Part shown: positions 1-9,177 of the stretch, piece after piece
Layout: each line of letters begins with the position of its first letter
Numbering within the stretch: the first letter of the stretch is position 1
DNA from: an uncultured Porphyromonadaceae bacterium
GTDB taxonomy: Bacteria > Bacteroidota > Bacteroidia > Bacteroidales > Muribaculaceae
DNA length: 56,741 nt
Direction: 5' to 3'
NCBI GenBank assembly: GCA_905198125.1
Contig: CAJKBH010000023.1
Location: 1 to 56,741 of the forward strand
The notes under the pieces: model-generated
Databases searched by the model: none
Seen by the model: only the letters and a program-made list of their open reading frames with translations
What the model was told of the DNA's origin: nothing
Position numbers and translations under genes: made by a program

Positions 1-1519
1 CCACGCCGATACCACCGTAGTTCTCGGCATCGCTGGCCTCGGGATCGAAGAACGGAGCCTGCAGGATGCCGGCGGGGAATACGATCTCGTTGGCCAGCGG
101 GCTATAGTATGCGTTGATGGTCTGAGGAGTCATGCCCCATTCGGACTTGTCGACGGGTTTGCCCCATTTCTCCAGATAACGGTCCTGTGCCCACATCGAT
201 GCATTGTGCATGTTCTCGTAGTAGGAGAGGGCCGGGTCTATCTCCAGCAGGGAGTAGTCTTTCCACTTGTCGGGATAACCGATCTTGACGGTGAAGGCGT
301 TCAGTTTCTTCATGGCCTGCACCTTGGTGTCGTCGCTCATCCACGACAGGTTGATGATATGCTTGCCAAGAGCGTTGCGCAGGTTCTCCACCAGCTGCAG
401 CATGTATTCCTTGGAACTCTCGGGGAAATACTTCTCGACATAGAGCTGGCCGATGCCTTCGCCCATCACGCCCTCGACGGCGCGCAGGGCCTTCTTCCAG
501 CGGGGACGCTGCTGCTGAACGCCCGACATCACCTTGTTGAACTCGAAGCTTGCGTTGGCAAAGTCATCGCTCAGGTAGGGAGCGGCACCGCTGACATACT
601 CCCACAGGTAGTAGTCCTTCTTCTCGCGGTCGCTAAGCGTCTTGATCAGTTTGTCGGCCTGCTTTACAGTATTGATTTCGGTAACAATCACCGTCTCCGG
701 CGCGTCGATGTTCATTGTCTCCTTGAACCAGCGGTTCCAGGGAATATTGGGGTACATCTCCTGAAGTTGGGCCATAGTGCGGATATTGTACATGGCCGGG
801 ATGTTGCGGCTCTGCTCGCGGGTCCATGTGGAGTCGGCCAGCAGGGTCTCGATCTTGATCACGTTCTTGGCGATGCGTTTGGCGTCCTTGGCGCTGTAGC
901 CGGCCAGCTTCATGTCGGTCTGGATCAGCTTGTCGTAAGCGTTCAGGATGTCCTTGTGCTTCTTGTCCTTCAGCAGGTAATAGTCGCGGTCGCCGAGACC
1001 GAGTCCGGTGGAGCCTACGTACATGGCGTAGATGTTGCTGTTGCCAAGGTCCTCCTGCGGAGCGGCGTTGAAGAAGGGCGAGCCGTAGTTGCGGTGAATC
1101 CAGATGAGCAGATTCTCCATATCCTCGGGCTTGGTGTTCTCGATCTTGGCCAGGTCGGCCTTGATGGGAGCTGCGCCCTCGCGGTTGCGGCGCACGGAGT
1201 CCATGGCCAGCTCATAGATGTTGGCGATCTTGTAGGCGTTGGTGCCCTTGGCGGGGTTGGTGGCCGCCAGACCCATCACCAGACGCTGCACACGGTTGTT
1301 GCTCGAATCGTTCAGGATGTTGAACTGACCGTAGCGGCTGTACTCGGGGCTGAGGGGGTGATCCTTCATCCACTTGGAATTCACGTGGCCGTAGAAATCC
1401 TCCTTAGGCGAGATGTTGGGGTCGAGGCCTTTGCCGTCGAGACTTTTCAGATGCTCCTGTGCCATGCCGGGAACGGCAGCGGCTGCAAGTGCAAGTGCCA
1501 ATAATGCTTTGGTTCTCAT
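1..1519 (-). CDS. pepO: M13 family zinc metallopeptidase (PepO/neprilysin type), 3' part outside the window
   Basis: Reading from an ATG at 1519 the protein starts MRTKALLALALAAAAVPGMA, a clear signal peptide, and continues in one open frame for about 506 residues to the window edge without a stop. The residues DFYGHVNSKW near position 42, the long helical N-terminal lobe, and NAYYSPLANEIVFPAGIL followed by PFFDPEASD near the edge are hallmarks of M13 endopeptidases, which cut small secreted peptides in the periplasm. The frame leaves the window at GGIGV, just before the position where the family has its HExxH zinc motif, so the catalytic residues cannot be checked here. It lies 66 nt downstream of menF on the same strand. 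Family assignment is firm; substrate is unknown. Confidence 0.9.
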   Translation of the reverse strand, partial: MRTKALLALALAAAAVPGMAQEHLKSLDGKGLDPNISPKEDFYGHVNSKWMKDHPLSPEYSRYGQFNILNDSSNNRVQRLVMGLAATNPAKGTNAYKIANIYELAMDSVRRNREGAAPIKADLAKIENTKPEDMENLLIWIHRNYGSPFFNAAPQEDLGNSNIYAMYVGSTGLGLGDRDYYLLKDKKHKDILNAYDKLIQTDMKLAGYSAKDAKRIAKNVIKIETLLADSTWTREQSRNIPAMYNIRTMAQLQEMYPNIPWNRWFKETMNIDAPETVIVTEINTVKQADKLIKTLSDREKKDYYLWEYVSGAAPYLSDDFANASFEFNKVMSGVQQQRPRWKKALRAVEGVMGEGIGQLYVEKYFPESSKEYMLQLVENLRNALGKHIINLSWMSDDTKVQAMKKLNAFTVKIGYPDKWKDYSLLEIDPALSYYENMHNASMWAQDRYLEKWGKPVDKSEWGMTPQTINAYYSPLANEIVFPAGILQAPFFDPEASDAENYGGIGV

Positions 1520-1558
1520 AGTTATGTTGTTTGGTGTTGTGTTTGCTAAATGGGGAGA

Positions 1559-1585
1559 GCGCCGGAGGCGCCGGAGCGGAGCTCC
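1559..1585 (-). terminator. Two tandem GC-rich hairpins at the menF stop codon
   Basis: Inverted repeats GCGCC-GGA-GGCGC (1559-1571) and GGAGC-GGA-GCTCC (1573-1585) lie back to back immediately after the menF stop. There is no U tract, so this may be an RNA-stabilising 3' end or a pause rather than a classic intrinsic terminator. Confidence 0.45.
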
Positions 1586-2611
1586 TTACGGAAACGGCTT
1601 CGCGACGATATGGGGAGGGAAAAGAGAGGTGAGGGTGGAGAGCTTGCGGTCTATCTCAGCCCATTCGGAGGCGGGGTCGGACTCGGGCATGATGCCGGCG
1701 CCGGCGTACAGCACGGCGCGGTCAGGCGCGATATGGGCACAGCGGAGGGTTACGAACAGGCTGAAGCTGTCATAGCCATTCCACGGGCCACAGTAACCGC
1801 CAAAGAAGGAGCGCTCGAAATGCTCCTGTTGCGCTATCGTCTCGGCGGCGAGTTCGCGCGGCATACCGCATAGAGCGGGAGTGGGCGCTAATGTGTCTAT
1901 CAGCTGAAGCACATCGAGAGTGTCAGAGGCCGGGACGCTGATGCGCGTCATCAGATGCTCCACGGGACCCGCCATCTTGGTGACAGGCTTGTCGGCAACC
2001 GGCCAGAGTCCCGAATTCGTGAAACAGTCCATTATGTATTTCGTCACCACATCATGTTCCCGACGGTTCTTGGCGTCCCAGTCGTCGGTGTCGTTGTCGC
2101 GGTGCGTGCCGGCCAGTGCCATGGTGTGCAATTCCTTGCCGTCATTCTCCAGCAACAGCTCGGGTGATGCCCCGATCCATGTGCCCGATTCCGGCGATGT
2201 GAAAAGATACACGAACGCATCGGGATAATTCAGACACAGTGAGTCGAACAGCGAGTCTATGTCGGCGGGTGCGTCCTGAAGCAGACACCTTGCAGCCACA
2301 GCTTTTGTGAGCTTGCCTTCACGTTCCAGTGTCTTGATGGTCTCCACTTCGTCGGCCAACTGGTCGGGAGTGGTGGATGCCTCGGGGAACGGGGCGCAGA
2401 GGCCATGTCCGTTAAGGCGTAGTGCCTCACTGAAGGTGTCGGACTCGCATTCGCGGTCGGCCGGTATGAATATCATGGGAGAGTGCGGCAGGAAGGGTGC
2501 AATGACAAAGCCGCGACCTCGTGGTTGTTCCAGGCAATGGTCCGACATTCCGTCGCAACATTCAGTTGCACCGGGGAGCCTGTACTTGAACGCGTAAATG
2601 TGTTTAGTCAT
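1586..2611 (-). CDS. menF: Isochorismate synthase / chorismate-binding enzyme
   Basis: The 341-residue protein carries the chorismate-binding fold. IGASPELLLE near residue 147, the MALAGT motif near 163, a REHDVV stretch, the TPALCGMPR loop and FFGGYCGPWN near the C terminus match MenF/EntC enzymes, which convert chorismate to isochorismate for menaquinone. It is shorter at the N terminus than enterobacterial MenF, as expected for Bacteroidetes. The ATG overlaps the 3' end of rimO by 8 nt, so the two are translationally coupled. No other men gene lies beside it here. An anthranilate- or aminodeoxychorismate-synthase role is less likely because no glutaminase partner is present. Confidence 0.85.
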   Translation of the reverse strand: MTKHIYAFKYRLPGATECCDGMSDHCLEQPRGRGFVIAPFLPHSPMIFIPADRECESDTFSEALRLNGHGLCAPFPEASTTPDQLADEVETIKTLEREGKLTKAVAARCLLQDAPADIDSLFDSLCLNYPDAFVYLFTSPESGTWIGASPELLLENDGKELHTMALAGTHRDNDTDDWDAKNRREHDVVTKYIMDCFTNSGLWPVADKPVTKMAGPVEHLMTRISVPASDTLDVLQLIDTLAPTPALCGMPRELAAETIAQQEHFERSFFGGYCGPWNGYDSFSLFVTLRCAHIAPDRAVLYAGAGIMPESDPASEWAEIDRKLSTLTSLFPPHIVAKPFP

Positions 2612-3917
2612 TACTTTTTAATTCTTTAGCCACGAAGTCGAATGGATATGCCTCGGTGATTTCAGCCTCGATGAAGTCGCCGGGGTGTGCGTCCGAACCA
2701 TAGACGGTATAGGTCATGTCAACTTCCGGGCTGTCCCATTGCGAACGGCATATCAGTTTGTCGCCTTCACGTTCGTCTACAAGCAGGCGTACTTTCTGAC
2801 CGACCATTTCGGAAGTTAGCTCGTCGCTGATATTTTCCTGCAGTTCCATCAGACGGTCCAGACGCTGCTGCTTGGTCTCCTCGGAAACGTTATCCTCATA
2901 ATGCAGCTGGGCGTAGGTGTCTTCCTCCTCCGAATAGGCGAATGCACCCATGCGGTCGAACTTCTGCGTGCGCACGAACTCCATAAGCTCCTCAAAGTCG
3001 GACTCGGTCTCGCCGGGGAAACCGACCATCAACGTGGTGCGGATCTTGATGCCGGGTACACGCTCGCGTATCTGCTTCAGCAACTCTAAAGTCTTTTCCT
3101 TGTCTATGTGGCGGCGCATGGCCGTCAGCACATTGTCAGAGATATGCTGCAACGCGATGTCCAGATACTTGCACACATTGTCGCGGCGTGCCATCACGTC
3201 GAGGATGTCCATGGGGAAGTCGGCGGGATAGGCATAGTGCAGACGAATCCATTCCACACCGGGCACGTCGGCCATTCGGTCGATCAGCTCAGCGAGGTGG
3301 TGTTTGCCGTCAATGTCCATGCCGTACGATGACAGATCCTGGGCTATGACGTTGAATTCCTTCACGCCTTTTGACACGAGGTCCCGGACTTCGTCGATAA
3401 TCTCGTCGGCGGGACGTGACTTATGACGCCCCGTTATCAGGGGGATGGCGCAGAAGGCGCAGAAACGGTTGCATCCCTCCGAAATCTTGAGATAGGCGCT
3501 GTGCGGAGGGGTGGTGAGGTTCCGTTCCCATACTTTGGGAGTCTGCTGCCCGGCAAGGTCAGGGAGCGAGTCGATGAATCCCGTCCAGTCAAACTTGCCG
3601 TACCATGTGTCCACTTCAGGCATCTCGGCAGGTAGCGAGTCGCGGTAACGCTCGGAGAGGCATCCCATCACCACAATGTGGCCTATCCTGTGTTTCTTCT
3701 TAAGCTCGGCCAGTTCCAGCAGCATCATCACCGACTCCTCTTTGGCGTCGCCGATGAAGCCGCAGGTGTTCACCACCACATATTCGCCGCTCGGGGTGTC
3801 GGGATCGTGTTCGGTCTCGTAACCCTTCGCGGCCAGGCGGCGCAGCAGACGCTCCGAATCAATCAGATTCTTGGAGCATCCCATGGTCACTATGTCTATC
3901 TTGTTCTTCCTGTACAT
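2604..3917 (-). CDS. rimO: Ribosomal protein S12 methylthiotransferase RimO
   Basis: The 437-residue radical-SAM methylthiotransferase modifies an aspartate of ribosomal protein S12. The N-terminal UPF0004 domain supplies three cluster cysteines (TMGCSKN, NTCGF and VMGCLSERY; about C14, C52, C86). The radical SAM domain has EGCNRFCAFC with the CxxxCxxC triad at about 149-156, and a TRAM domain ends the protein. The length and the S12-type sequence favour RimO over the tRNA enzyme MiaB. It starts 6 nt after ftsY and overlaps menF, forming part of a compact minus-strand unit. Confidence 0.95.
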   Translation of the reverse strand: MYRKNKIDIVTMGCSKNLIDSERLLRRLAAKGYETEHDPDTPSGEYVVVNTCGFIGDAKEESVMMLLELAELKKKHRIGHIVVMGCLSERYRDSLPAEMPEVDTWYGKFDWTGFIDSLPDLAGQQTPKVWERNLTTPPHSAYLKISEGCNRFCAFCAIPLITGRHKSRPADEIIDEVRDLVSKGVKEFNVIAQDLSSYGMDIDGKHHLAELIDRMADVPGVEWIRLHYAYPADFPMDILDVMARRDNVCKYLDIALQHISDNVLTAMRRHIDKEKTLELLKQIRERVPGIKIRTTLMVGFPGETESDFEELMEFVRTQKFDRMGAFAYSEEEDTYAQLHYEDNVSEETKQQRLDRLMELQENISDELTSEMVGQKVRLLVDEREGDKLICRSQWDSPEVDMTYTVYGSDAHPGDFIEAEITEAYPFDFVAKELKSND

Positions 3918-3923
3918 CTAGTA

Positions 3924-4916
3924 TCAGATAGCGTTGCCGAAAAGCGAGCGTACGAATTCGTCCGGATGGAATATCTGCAGGTCCTGTATCTTCTCGCCGA
4001 GACCGATGTACTTCACCGGAATCTTGAACTGATGGCTGATGCCAATCACGACACCACCCTTGGATGTGCCGTCCAGCTTGGTGATGGCCAGGTTGTTTAC
4101 TTCGGTGGCGGCCACGAACTGACGGGCCTGTTCGAATGCGTTCTGTCCGGTGGAGCCGTCCAGCACCAATAGGATTTCCTGCGGAGCGTCGGGCACCACG
4201 CGCTTCATTACGTTCTTGATCTTGGTGAGCTCGTTCATCAGGCCGACCTTGTTGTGCAGACGGCCGGCGGTGTCGATTATAACCACGTCGGCATCCTGAG
4301 CTTTGGCCGAGCTTACAGTGTCGAAAGCCACGGCGGCGGGGTCGCTGCCCATCTTCTGCTTCACGACCGGCACGCCCACGCGCTCGCCCCAGATGTCAAG
4401 CTGCTCTATAGCGGCTGCGCGGAACGTATCGGCTGCGCCAAGCACCACCTTGTAGCCGGCTTGCTTGTACTGGTAAGCCAATTTGCCGATGGTCGTGGTC
4501 TTGCCTACGCCGTTGACGCCGACAACCATTATGACGTATGGCTCGCCCTTGGTGTCGGGTATTTCGAAGTCCTCGAGCAGGCCGGCGTTCTCCGGCTTCT
4601 CCAACATGCGGGTTATCTCGTCGGCCAGGAGAGTGCGGAGTTCTTCGCTGCCCACGTACTTGTCCTGGGCCACACGTTTCTGCAGACGGTCTATTATCTC
4701 CAGAGTTGTGTCGGTGCCGACGTCGCTGGTCACGAACGCCTCCTCAAGATTGTCCAGGACCTCGTCGTCCACCGAGCTCTTGCCGGCGATGGCATGCGAG
4801 ATCTTGCTCCATACGCTTTCCTTGGTCTTGGTCAGACCGCTGTCCAGGGTTTCCTGCTCCTGGCGGATCTGCTCCTGGTCTTTCTTCTTACGCGAAAAAA
4901 AATCTTTAAATCCCAT
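3924..4916 (-). CDS. ftsY: Signal recognition particle receptor FtsY
   Basis: This 330-residue GTPase docks the SRP-ribosome complex at the inner membrane for co-translational insertion. It opens with a short basic amphipathic stretch (MGFKDFFSRKKK), lacks the long acidic A domain of E. coli FtsY, and then has the N domain and G domain: GVNGVGKT (133-140), DTFRAAA (163-169), DTAGR (215-219) and TKLDG (279-283). The DGSTGQNA signature is also present. It is the first gene of the ftsY-rimO-menF run. No convincing TAnnTTTG promoter is visible in the 185-nt gap upstream. Confidence 0.97.
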   Translation of the reverse strand: MGFKDFFSRKKKDQEQIRQEQETLDSGLTKTKESVWSKISHAIAGKSSVDDEVLDNLEEAFVTSDVGTDTTLEIIDRLQKRVAQDKYVGSEELRTLLADEITRMLEKPENAGLLEDFEIPDTKGEPYVIMVVGVNGVGKTTTIGKLAYQYKQAGYKVVLGAADTFRAAAIEQLDIWGERVGVPVVKQKMGSDPAAVAFDTVSSAKAQDADVVIIDTAGRLHNKVGLMNELTKIKNVMKRVVPDAPQEILLVLDGSTGQNAFEQARQFVAATEVNNLAITKLDGTSKGGVVIGISHQFKIPVKYIGLGEKIQDLQIFHPDEFVRSLFGNAI

Positions 4917-4942
4917 AATATTTAAATAAGGGTATGTTGCCG

Positions 4943-4989
4943 AATAACCGGCCGAGGCCGAAGGTCAGCTTCGGTCCGTGCCGATTATT
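4943..4989 (-). terminator. Long two-part hairpin after the outer-membrane receptor gene
   Basis: Outer arms 4943-4952 and 4980-4989 pair over ten positions with one mismatch. An inner CCGAAG/CTTCGG stem (4958-4963/4969-4974) sits inside. It lies between the end of the 5102-10019 operon and ftsY and may terminate the operon, although no U tract follows. The rest of the 185-nt gap shows nothing recognisable. Confidence 0.45.
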
Positions 4990-5101
4990 ACAGGGCTTTT
5001 AATCTACAAAATTAATTAAAAGAGACAACATATCAAAATAAAGGTAAATTCGGGATTGCGTATGAGCTTCCTCCTGAACTGAACGGCTCCGCGAGGGAGG
5101 A

Positions 5102-7333
5102 TTACATCGAGATTCCGCCCTGGGCTTTGGCTGAGGAGGTGTCGTCGGGGTTGATGTTCAGGCCGGACTCCTTGACCTTCTCCTTGAGGTGGCCGAAGTT
5201 CCAGCTCAGGGTCAGGGCGATGCTCGGACTCCAGTTGGACCAGGATGCCGAACTTCTGGTGTCAGGTGTGTTGGTGTGCCATGTGCCGCCCTGATATGCG
5301 CGCAGGAAGTTCCAGGCGCTCAGTCCTACAGTCAGGGCGTTGTCCTTCAGGAAGCTCTTGTTGACGCCGAGTCCGTAATAGTAGTATCCGGTGCTGTATC
5401 CCTGCGAGGTTATCTGATGTATGGTCTGGCCGCCGCCTACATTGAACCTGAATCCCTTCGGGGCACTGTAGTTCCAGTTGATGCCGTAGTTGCCGCCCCA
5501 GCCGTGCGAACGCTGATTGATCTTGCGGGCGTTGATGTCGGTGTATCTGATGTCGCCGTTGACCGAGAGCGACATGGAGTTGGTGATGTTCCAGTTCAGA
5601 AAACCGCTGAGGCTCGTTATTCGGCGCCGGCCGTAGTTGCCGTACGTCTCTATCGCAGTGATGCCCTCGTATCGCGTATAGTTTATGATGGAATTGTCGG
5701 TCTGTTCGTAGCTGAGCTTGACGTTGCCGCCTAACAGGCGTCCGAAGTTGGTGTATGTGAGGGACACCACATTGTTGTGCTCGCTGGTCAGGTCCGGATT
5801 ACCGGTCTGTGTCATCTGGTCAGAGAGCTTGGTGACATGGGGATTTACCTGCGACAGCGAAGGGCGCGATATGCGCATCTGGTAAGCCAGACGCAGGTTG
5901 GTGGCCGGTCCGAAGATATAGGTCACGGCAGCATTGGGCACCCAGTCGTTGAGATGCGAGGTAAATCCTGTCTTTGCGGCGTCATGATATTCCAGATTCA
6001 TTACGGTATGTTCGTATCGGATACCGGCTGTAAGTCCCACCTTGCCGCCGAACGAACCGTTATAGGCCGCATAGCCGGCGTATATGTCCATGTTCTGACG
6101 GATGTCGTCGCTATTGTCCGAGGCGGGCCGCATAGTCTCCATGCTGTCGCCGACGTTAAACTGCGAAATGGCTGAGTTGCGGCGGAATATTCCCTTGAAT
6201 CCCGCGTCGAGCGTATGGGTGCCGTTGCCGAACGGATTGGAGTAATCGGCCTGTACGGTATGCTGGCGTGTATATTCGTGATTGATGTTTTCCCGCCAGG
6301 GCGTGAGGATGGTATAGTTGTCGCCGTTGAAATCGTGGTTAGTGAAGTCCAGGAAGTTCTTGCCGAAATCGAACATATACGCAAATATGATGCGGTGCGA
6401 GGCCATGTCGTTGAATCCGATGCGGTAAGATGCGTTGGCCGATGCACCCTGGTTCAGGATACTGCCGCGAGTCATATCGGTATCATAGCTCCACCGTTTG
6501 GCTCCCGAGGCATCGTACATGGTGCTGGTGCCGGAGAACTGCTTGATGTATCCGTTGACGTTGTTGAAGCTTCCGCCCATTGTGAAAAGATGACGGGCCG
6601 ACGGTTCCCAGCTCATGTTGAGTCCGGCCTGTTCGTAACCGAAACCGAATTTCTGTTTCATTTTGCTTTTCAGAAGTCGGTCGGTTTCGGAGTTCAGATA
6701 TGTGGTGGAAGTTTCGTTGATGTTCTTGTTCGGCATGATACCATCCATCGCGCCGGTAGCGTTGAGGCTTATCATCACCTTATCGGCCTTGATGGTGCCG
6801 TAAGCGCTGAGATAGGCCTGCTTCGTGCCGTATCCGGCCGCCAGGGTGCCGGAGTAGCCGTCGCGGCGCTGCTGGGTCTCTGTAATCAGGTTCAGGATTC
6901 CTCCGAAACCCTCGGCATCATATTTGGCGCCCGGTTCGGTAAGCACCTCTATTTTCTGTACAGACTCGGCCGGCATGGCCTTGAATATCTTCTGGTAGTT
7001 GGCTTCCATCATCACGTCTTCCTTGCCGTTGACATAGATCTTGAATCCGGAATTGCCGTTGATCTGTATGTTGTCCTGGGCATCGACAGTGACCATAGGC
7101 ACCTTCTTCAATGCGTCGAGCAGAGTCTGGCCTTTGGCCGACTCGTCTTCGCTTACATCGTAGGTCAGCTTGGCGCCGTCGGACTTTATCACCTCTTTCT
7201 GTGCCGTTACCACGAAATCGTCGAGGTTGATGGAAACTTCCGGTTCCGGAATCGTGTCCGCAGACTCCTGTGCCAGGGTAGTGAGGGTGCCTGCCGACAT
7301 CAGCAATGCCGGTAACAAATATATGCTTTTCAT
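5102..7333 (-). CDS. TonB-dependent-receptor-like outer-membrane beta-barrel protein
   Basis: The protein has 743 residues with a signal peptide (MKSIYLLPALLMSAG, cleavage near AQES). A plug-like domain (about 35-150) includes GQTLLDALKKVPMV and the GFGGILNLIT segment typical of TonB plugs. A long Tyr/Asn/Gly-rich barrel follows, of the outer-membrane beta-barrel family common in Bacteroidetes. There is no N-terminal carboxypeptidase-regulatory domain of the SusC type and no partner SusD, so it is probably not a glycan importer. It starts 10 nt after the GntR gene and is the last gene of the ABC/GntR unit. Its place under a YtrA-like regulator is unusual. The ligand is unknown. Confidence 0.8.
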   Translation of the reverse strand: MKSIYLLPALLMSAGTLTTLAQESADTIPEPEVSINLDDFVVTAQKEVIKSDGAKLTYDVSEDESAKGQTLLDALKKVPMVTVDAQDNIQINGNSGFKIYVNGKEDVMMEANYQKIFKAMPAESVQKIEVLTEPGAKYDAEGFGGILNLITETQQRRDGYSGTLAAGYGTKQAYLSAYGTIKADKVMISLNATGAMDGIMPNKNINETSTTYLNSETDRLLKSKMKQKFGFGYEQAGLNMSWEPSARHLFTMGGSFNNVNGYIKQFSGTSTMYDASGAKRWSYDTDMTRGSILNQGASANASYRIGFNDMASHRIIFAYMFDFGKNFLDFTNHDFNGDNYTILTPWRENINHEYTRQHTVQADYSNPFGNGTHTLDAGFKGIFRRNSAISQFNVGDSMETMRPASDNSDDIRQNMDIYAGYAAYNGSFGGKVGLTAGIRYEHTVMNLEYHDAAKTGFTSHLNDWVPNAAVTYIFGPATNLRLAYQMRISRPSLSQVNPHVTKLSDQMTQTGNPDLTSEHNNVVSLTYTNFGRLLGGNVKLSYEQTDNSIINYTRYEGITAIETYGNYGRRRITSLSGFLNWNITNSMSLSVNGDIRYTDINARKINQRSHGWGGNYGINWNYSAPKGFRFNVGGGQTIHQITSQGYSTGYYYYGLGVNKSFLKDNALTVGLSAWNFLRAYQGGTWHTNTPDTRSSASWSNWSPSIALTLSWNFGHLKEKVKESGLNINPDDTSSAKAQGGISM

Positions 7334-7343
7334 TTAATTTCAG

Positions 7344-7715
7344 TTATTTAGTGGAGTTTGCAAGGAAATCGGTATAAGCGTTCATCAACTGTTCGGGCGA
7401 GATGCCGAACGATGAGAGTCGGTCGAAGAAGTAGTTTGCCTCGTGGTCGAAGAAATACTCCTTGCGCATCTGCAGTATTCTGTCGGCGGCATTGGGAGCG
7501 ACAAAATATCCGATACCTCTTTTCATATAGATGAGCTCCTGTTGTTGCAGCCAGACGAAGGTGCGCATAACGGTGTTGGGATTCACGCCCGCTTCGATGG
7601 CGTAGTCGCGCACGGAGGGTAGGCGGCTCTCGTCCGGCAAGTCCCCGCGGACTATGGAATCCATCAGCGAATCCGCTATCTGCAGATATATCGGTTTGTT
7701 GTCGTTGAAATTCAT
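7344..7715 (-). CDS. GntR-family regulator, YtrA subfamily
   Basis: A 123-residue protein has an N-terminal winged helix (about 8-75) with the GntR signature (PIYLQIADSLMDSIVRG, LPSVRDYA, NPNTVMRTF) and only a short helical tail of about 45 residues. That short tail, rather than a ligand-binding domain, defines the YtrA subfamily, whose members usually repress the ABC-transporter operon they sit in. Its ATG overlaps the membrane-protein gene by 4 nt. The inverted repeat at 10029-10042 on the operon promoter is the likely operator. It is unusual that the regulator is the fourth gene rather than the first. Confidence 0.88.
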   Translation of the reverse strand: MNFNDNKPIYLQIADSLMDSIVRGDLPDESRLPSVRDYAIEAGVNPNTVMRTFVWLQQQELIYMKRGIGYFVAPNAADRILQMRKEYFFDHEANYFFDRLSSFGISPEQLMNAYTDFLANSTK

Positions 7716-8485
7716 CGGCCTATCACATACTGTTTCTTAAATGTGTAATACGTCAGCCAGCAGAACAGGACAGTGCCTGCAAATACGGTGCTTATTATGA
7801 TCCAGAACCGGACTGTATGCGACACGAGCCATTCCACCTCGTAGCCGTGCGTGAACAGATAGCTTACCGACATCCCTATGAGTACGGCGCATACGAATAT
7901 GAGCGCTACCCAGATTCCGGACGTCTTAAGGAAGGAGAGTCTCGGCCATTTGATTGCTCCAAAGAAGTAAGTGGAAAGGATGAACGACATAATCACAGCG
8001 TTCCTGATGAAAGCGGACCATGAGGAGGAGAATAGTTCATCCTGCGGCCAGTAGAACCCGGCGAACTCGTGGAACATGATCAGTGATCCTATGTTGCGTC
8101 CTATCTCGATCATAGGGTAGGCTACGGCTATGAGCAGGAAGCCCCCCACGAATACGTTCAGAAACGCTACCCAGTATTTGTCGGTATTTGAGGCCGGAGT
8201 CATCAGGGTGTTGAGGCGTCCTCCCTTACTTTTCATTGACGAGAACACCATGGACGCGACCACTATCCATGTAATCATGCCGAATCCGATATACAGCTCT
8301 ATTACTCCGTGCGGATCGCCCGATGAGCTGAGAAGCCCGTTTATCAGTCCGATTCCCATCCACGCGCCCCAGAATATGAGCGTGCGCATCACAATGGCTT
8401 TCCTGTTTTCGCAGAACTGTTTTCGCGCCAGAGCCATGAAGCGGCTGAAGCCATCCATTTCCTTATATTGTACTGTAGTTTCCAT
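7712..8485 (-). CDS. Six-helix membrane protein, probable ABC-type permease partner
   Basis: The 257-residue protein has six clear hydrophobic segments (about 30-52, 64-88, 107-130, 160-182, 188-212 and 222-246) and no signal peptide. It does not show a textbook ABC-2 permease motif, but it lies between a DUF2807 gene and a GntR gene in a unit led by an ABC ATPase that otherwise has no membrane subunit. A permease role is therefore inferred from context. The first 25 residues are cytoplasmic and polar. Substrate is unknown. Confidence 0.65.
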   Translation of the reverse strand: METTVQYKEMDGFSRFMALARKQFCENRKAIVMRTLIFWGAWMGIGLINGLLSSSGDPHGVIELYIGFGMITWIVVASMVFSSMKSKGGRLNTLMTPASNTDKYWVAFLNVFVGGFLLIAVAYPMIEIGRNIGSLIMFHEFAGFYWPQDELFSSSWSAFIRNAVIMSFILSTYFFGAIKWPRLSFLKTSGIWVALIFVCAVLIGMSVSYLFTHGYEVEWLVSHTVRFWIIISTVFAGTVLFCWLTYYTFKKQYVIGR

Positions 8486-8502
8486 AATTTACTGATCTAA
8501 GT

Positions 8503-9177
8503 TTATTTTTCGATTTTAGATGCTCCGCTGCTCTGGGTGTGCATGTCATTGCACTTCAGCTCGGATATATCGGCAAATGAGGCTCCGGCCAGATTTATGA
8601 ATGCGTGTTCATATTCTCCCTTGACGTCTACTTTGCCGGCACCGTTCACGTTTATAGTCAGAGTCTCGCCCTGAATCTTGTCCATATCGACCTTCCCCGC
8701 ACCGTTGATGGTGACCGTGTTGTTTGCAATTTTGCTGTCATCGATATCGATGTCGCCGGCTCCGTTGGATTCCATATACAGTATCGGCGTATTGATGTTC
8801 TTGATGTCCACGTCGCCGGCCCCATTGACCCGAAGCAACGTCAGGTCTGGAGCGCTTACGATTACGGTTATCTTACGGTTACGAGCGCTGAACGATCCAT
8901 GATGATCATCCTCTATCTTAAGCAGACTGTCGTTGACGCTTGTGATGACATTTTCGCCTATCTCTTTAGGCATCGTCACCGTAACCGAATAGGGACCCTG
9001 GGTGTATTCCAGGTCACATGCGCCGTTCACCTCAATCTTGTTGAAGTCCTTAAGGTCGAGCCGGCGGGTTATTGTCTCTACGTTTTTATTAACCTTTACG
9101 ATCCTGCATGAGGAAAGGAAAGGCATCGAGCTGATTGCCATGGCTGCGACAGCCAAGTATACTATATGCTTTTTCAT
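8503..9177 (-). CDS. DUF2807 (head GIN domain) lipoprotein
   Basis: The 224-residue protein has a lipoprotein signal (MPFLSSC, lipidated Cys near 24) followed by a repetitive beta-helix domain. The motif NGAG-x-(V/I)-D recurs at least four times (VNGAGDVDI, SNGAGDIDI, INGAGKVDM, VNGAGKVDV), and degenerate copies (VNGACDLEY, LAGASFADI, SSGASKIEK) flank it. This is the rung pattern of DUF2807 proteins, thought to be envelope or adhesion proteins; no enzymatic role is established. The ATG overlaps the ABC ATPase stop by 4 nt, so it is translationally coupled to a transporter gene. Confidence 0.88.
   Translation of the reverse strand: MKKHIVYLAVAAMAISSMPFLSSCRIVKVNKNVETITRRLDLKDFNKIEVNGACDLEYTQGPYSVTVTMPKEIGENVITSVNDSLLKIEDDHHGSFSARNRKITVIVSAPDLTLLRVNGAGDVDIKNINTPILYMESNGAGDIDIDDSKIANNTVTINGAGKVDMDKIQGETLTINVNGAGKVDVKGEYEHAFINLAGASFADISELKCNDMHTQSSGASKIEK

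Noticed and set aside
206..1504. Long plus-strand open frame opposite the M13 peptidase
   Set aside because: It is the antisense shadow of a gene with clear signal peptide and family motifs. The translated frame is low in conserved features.
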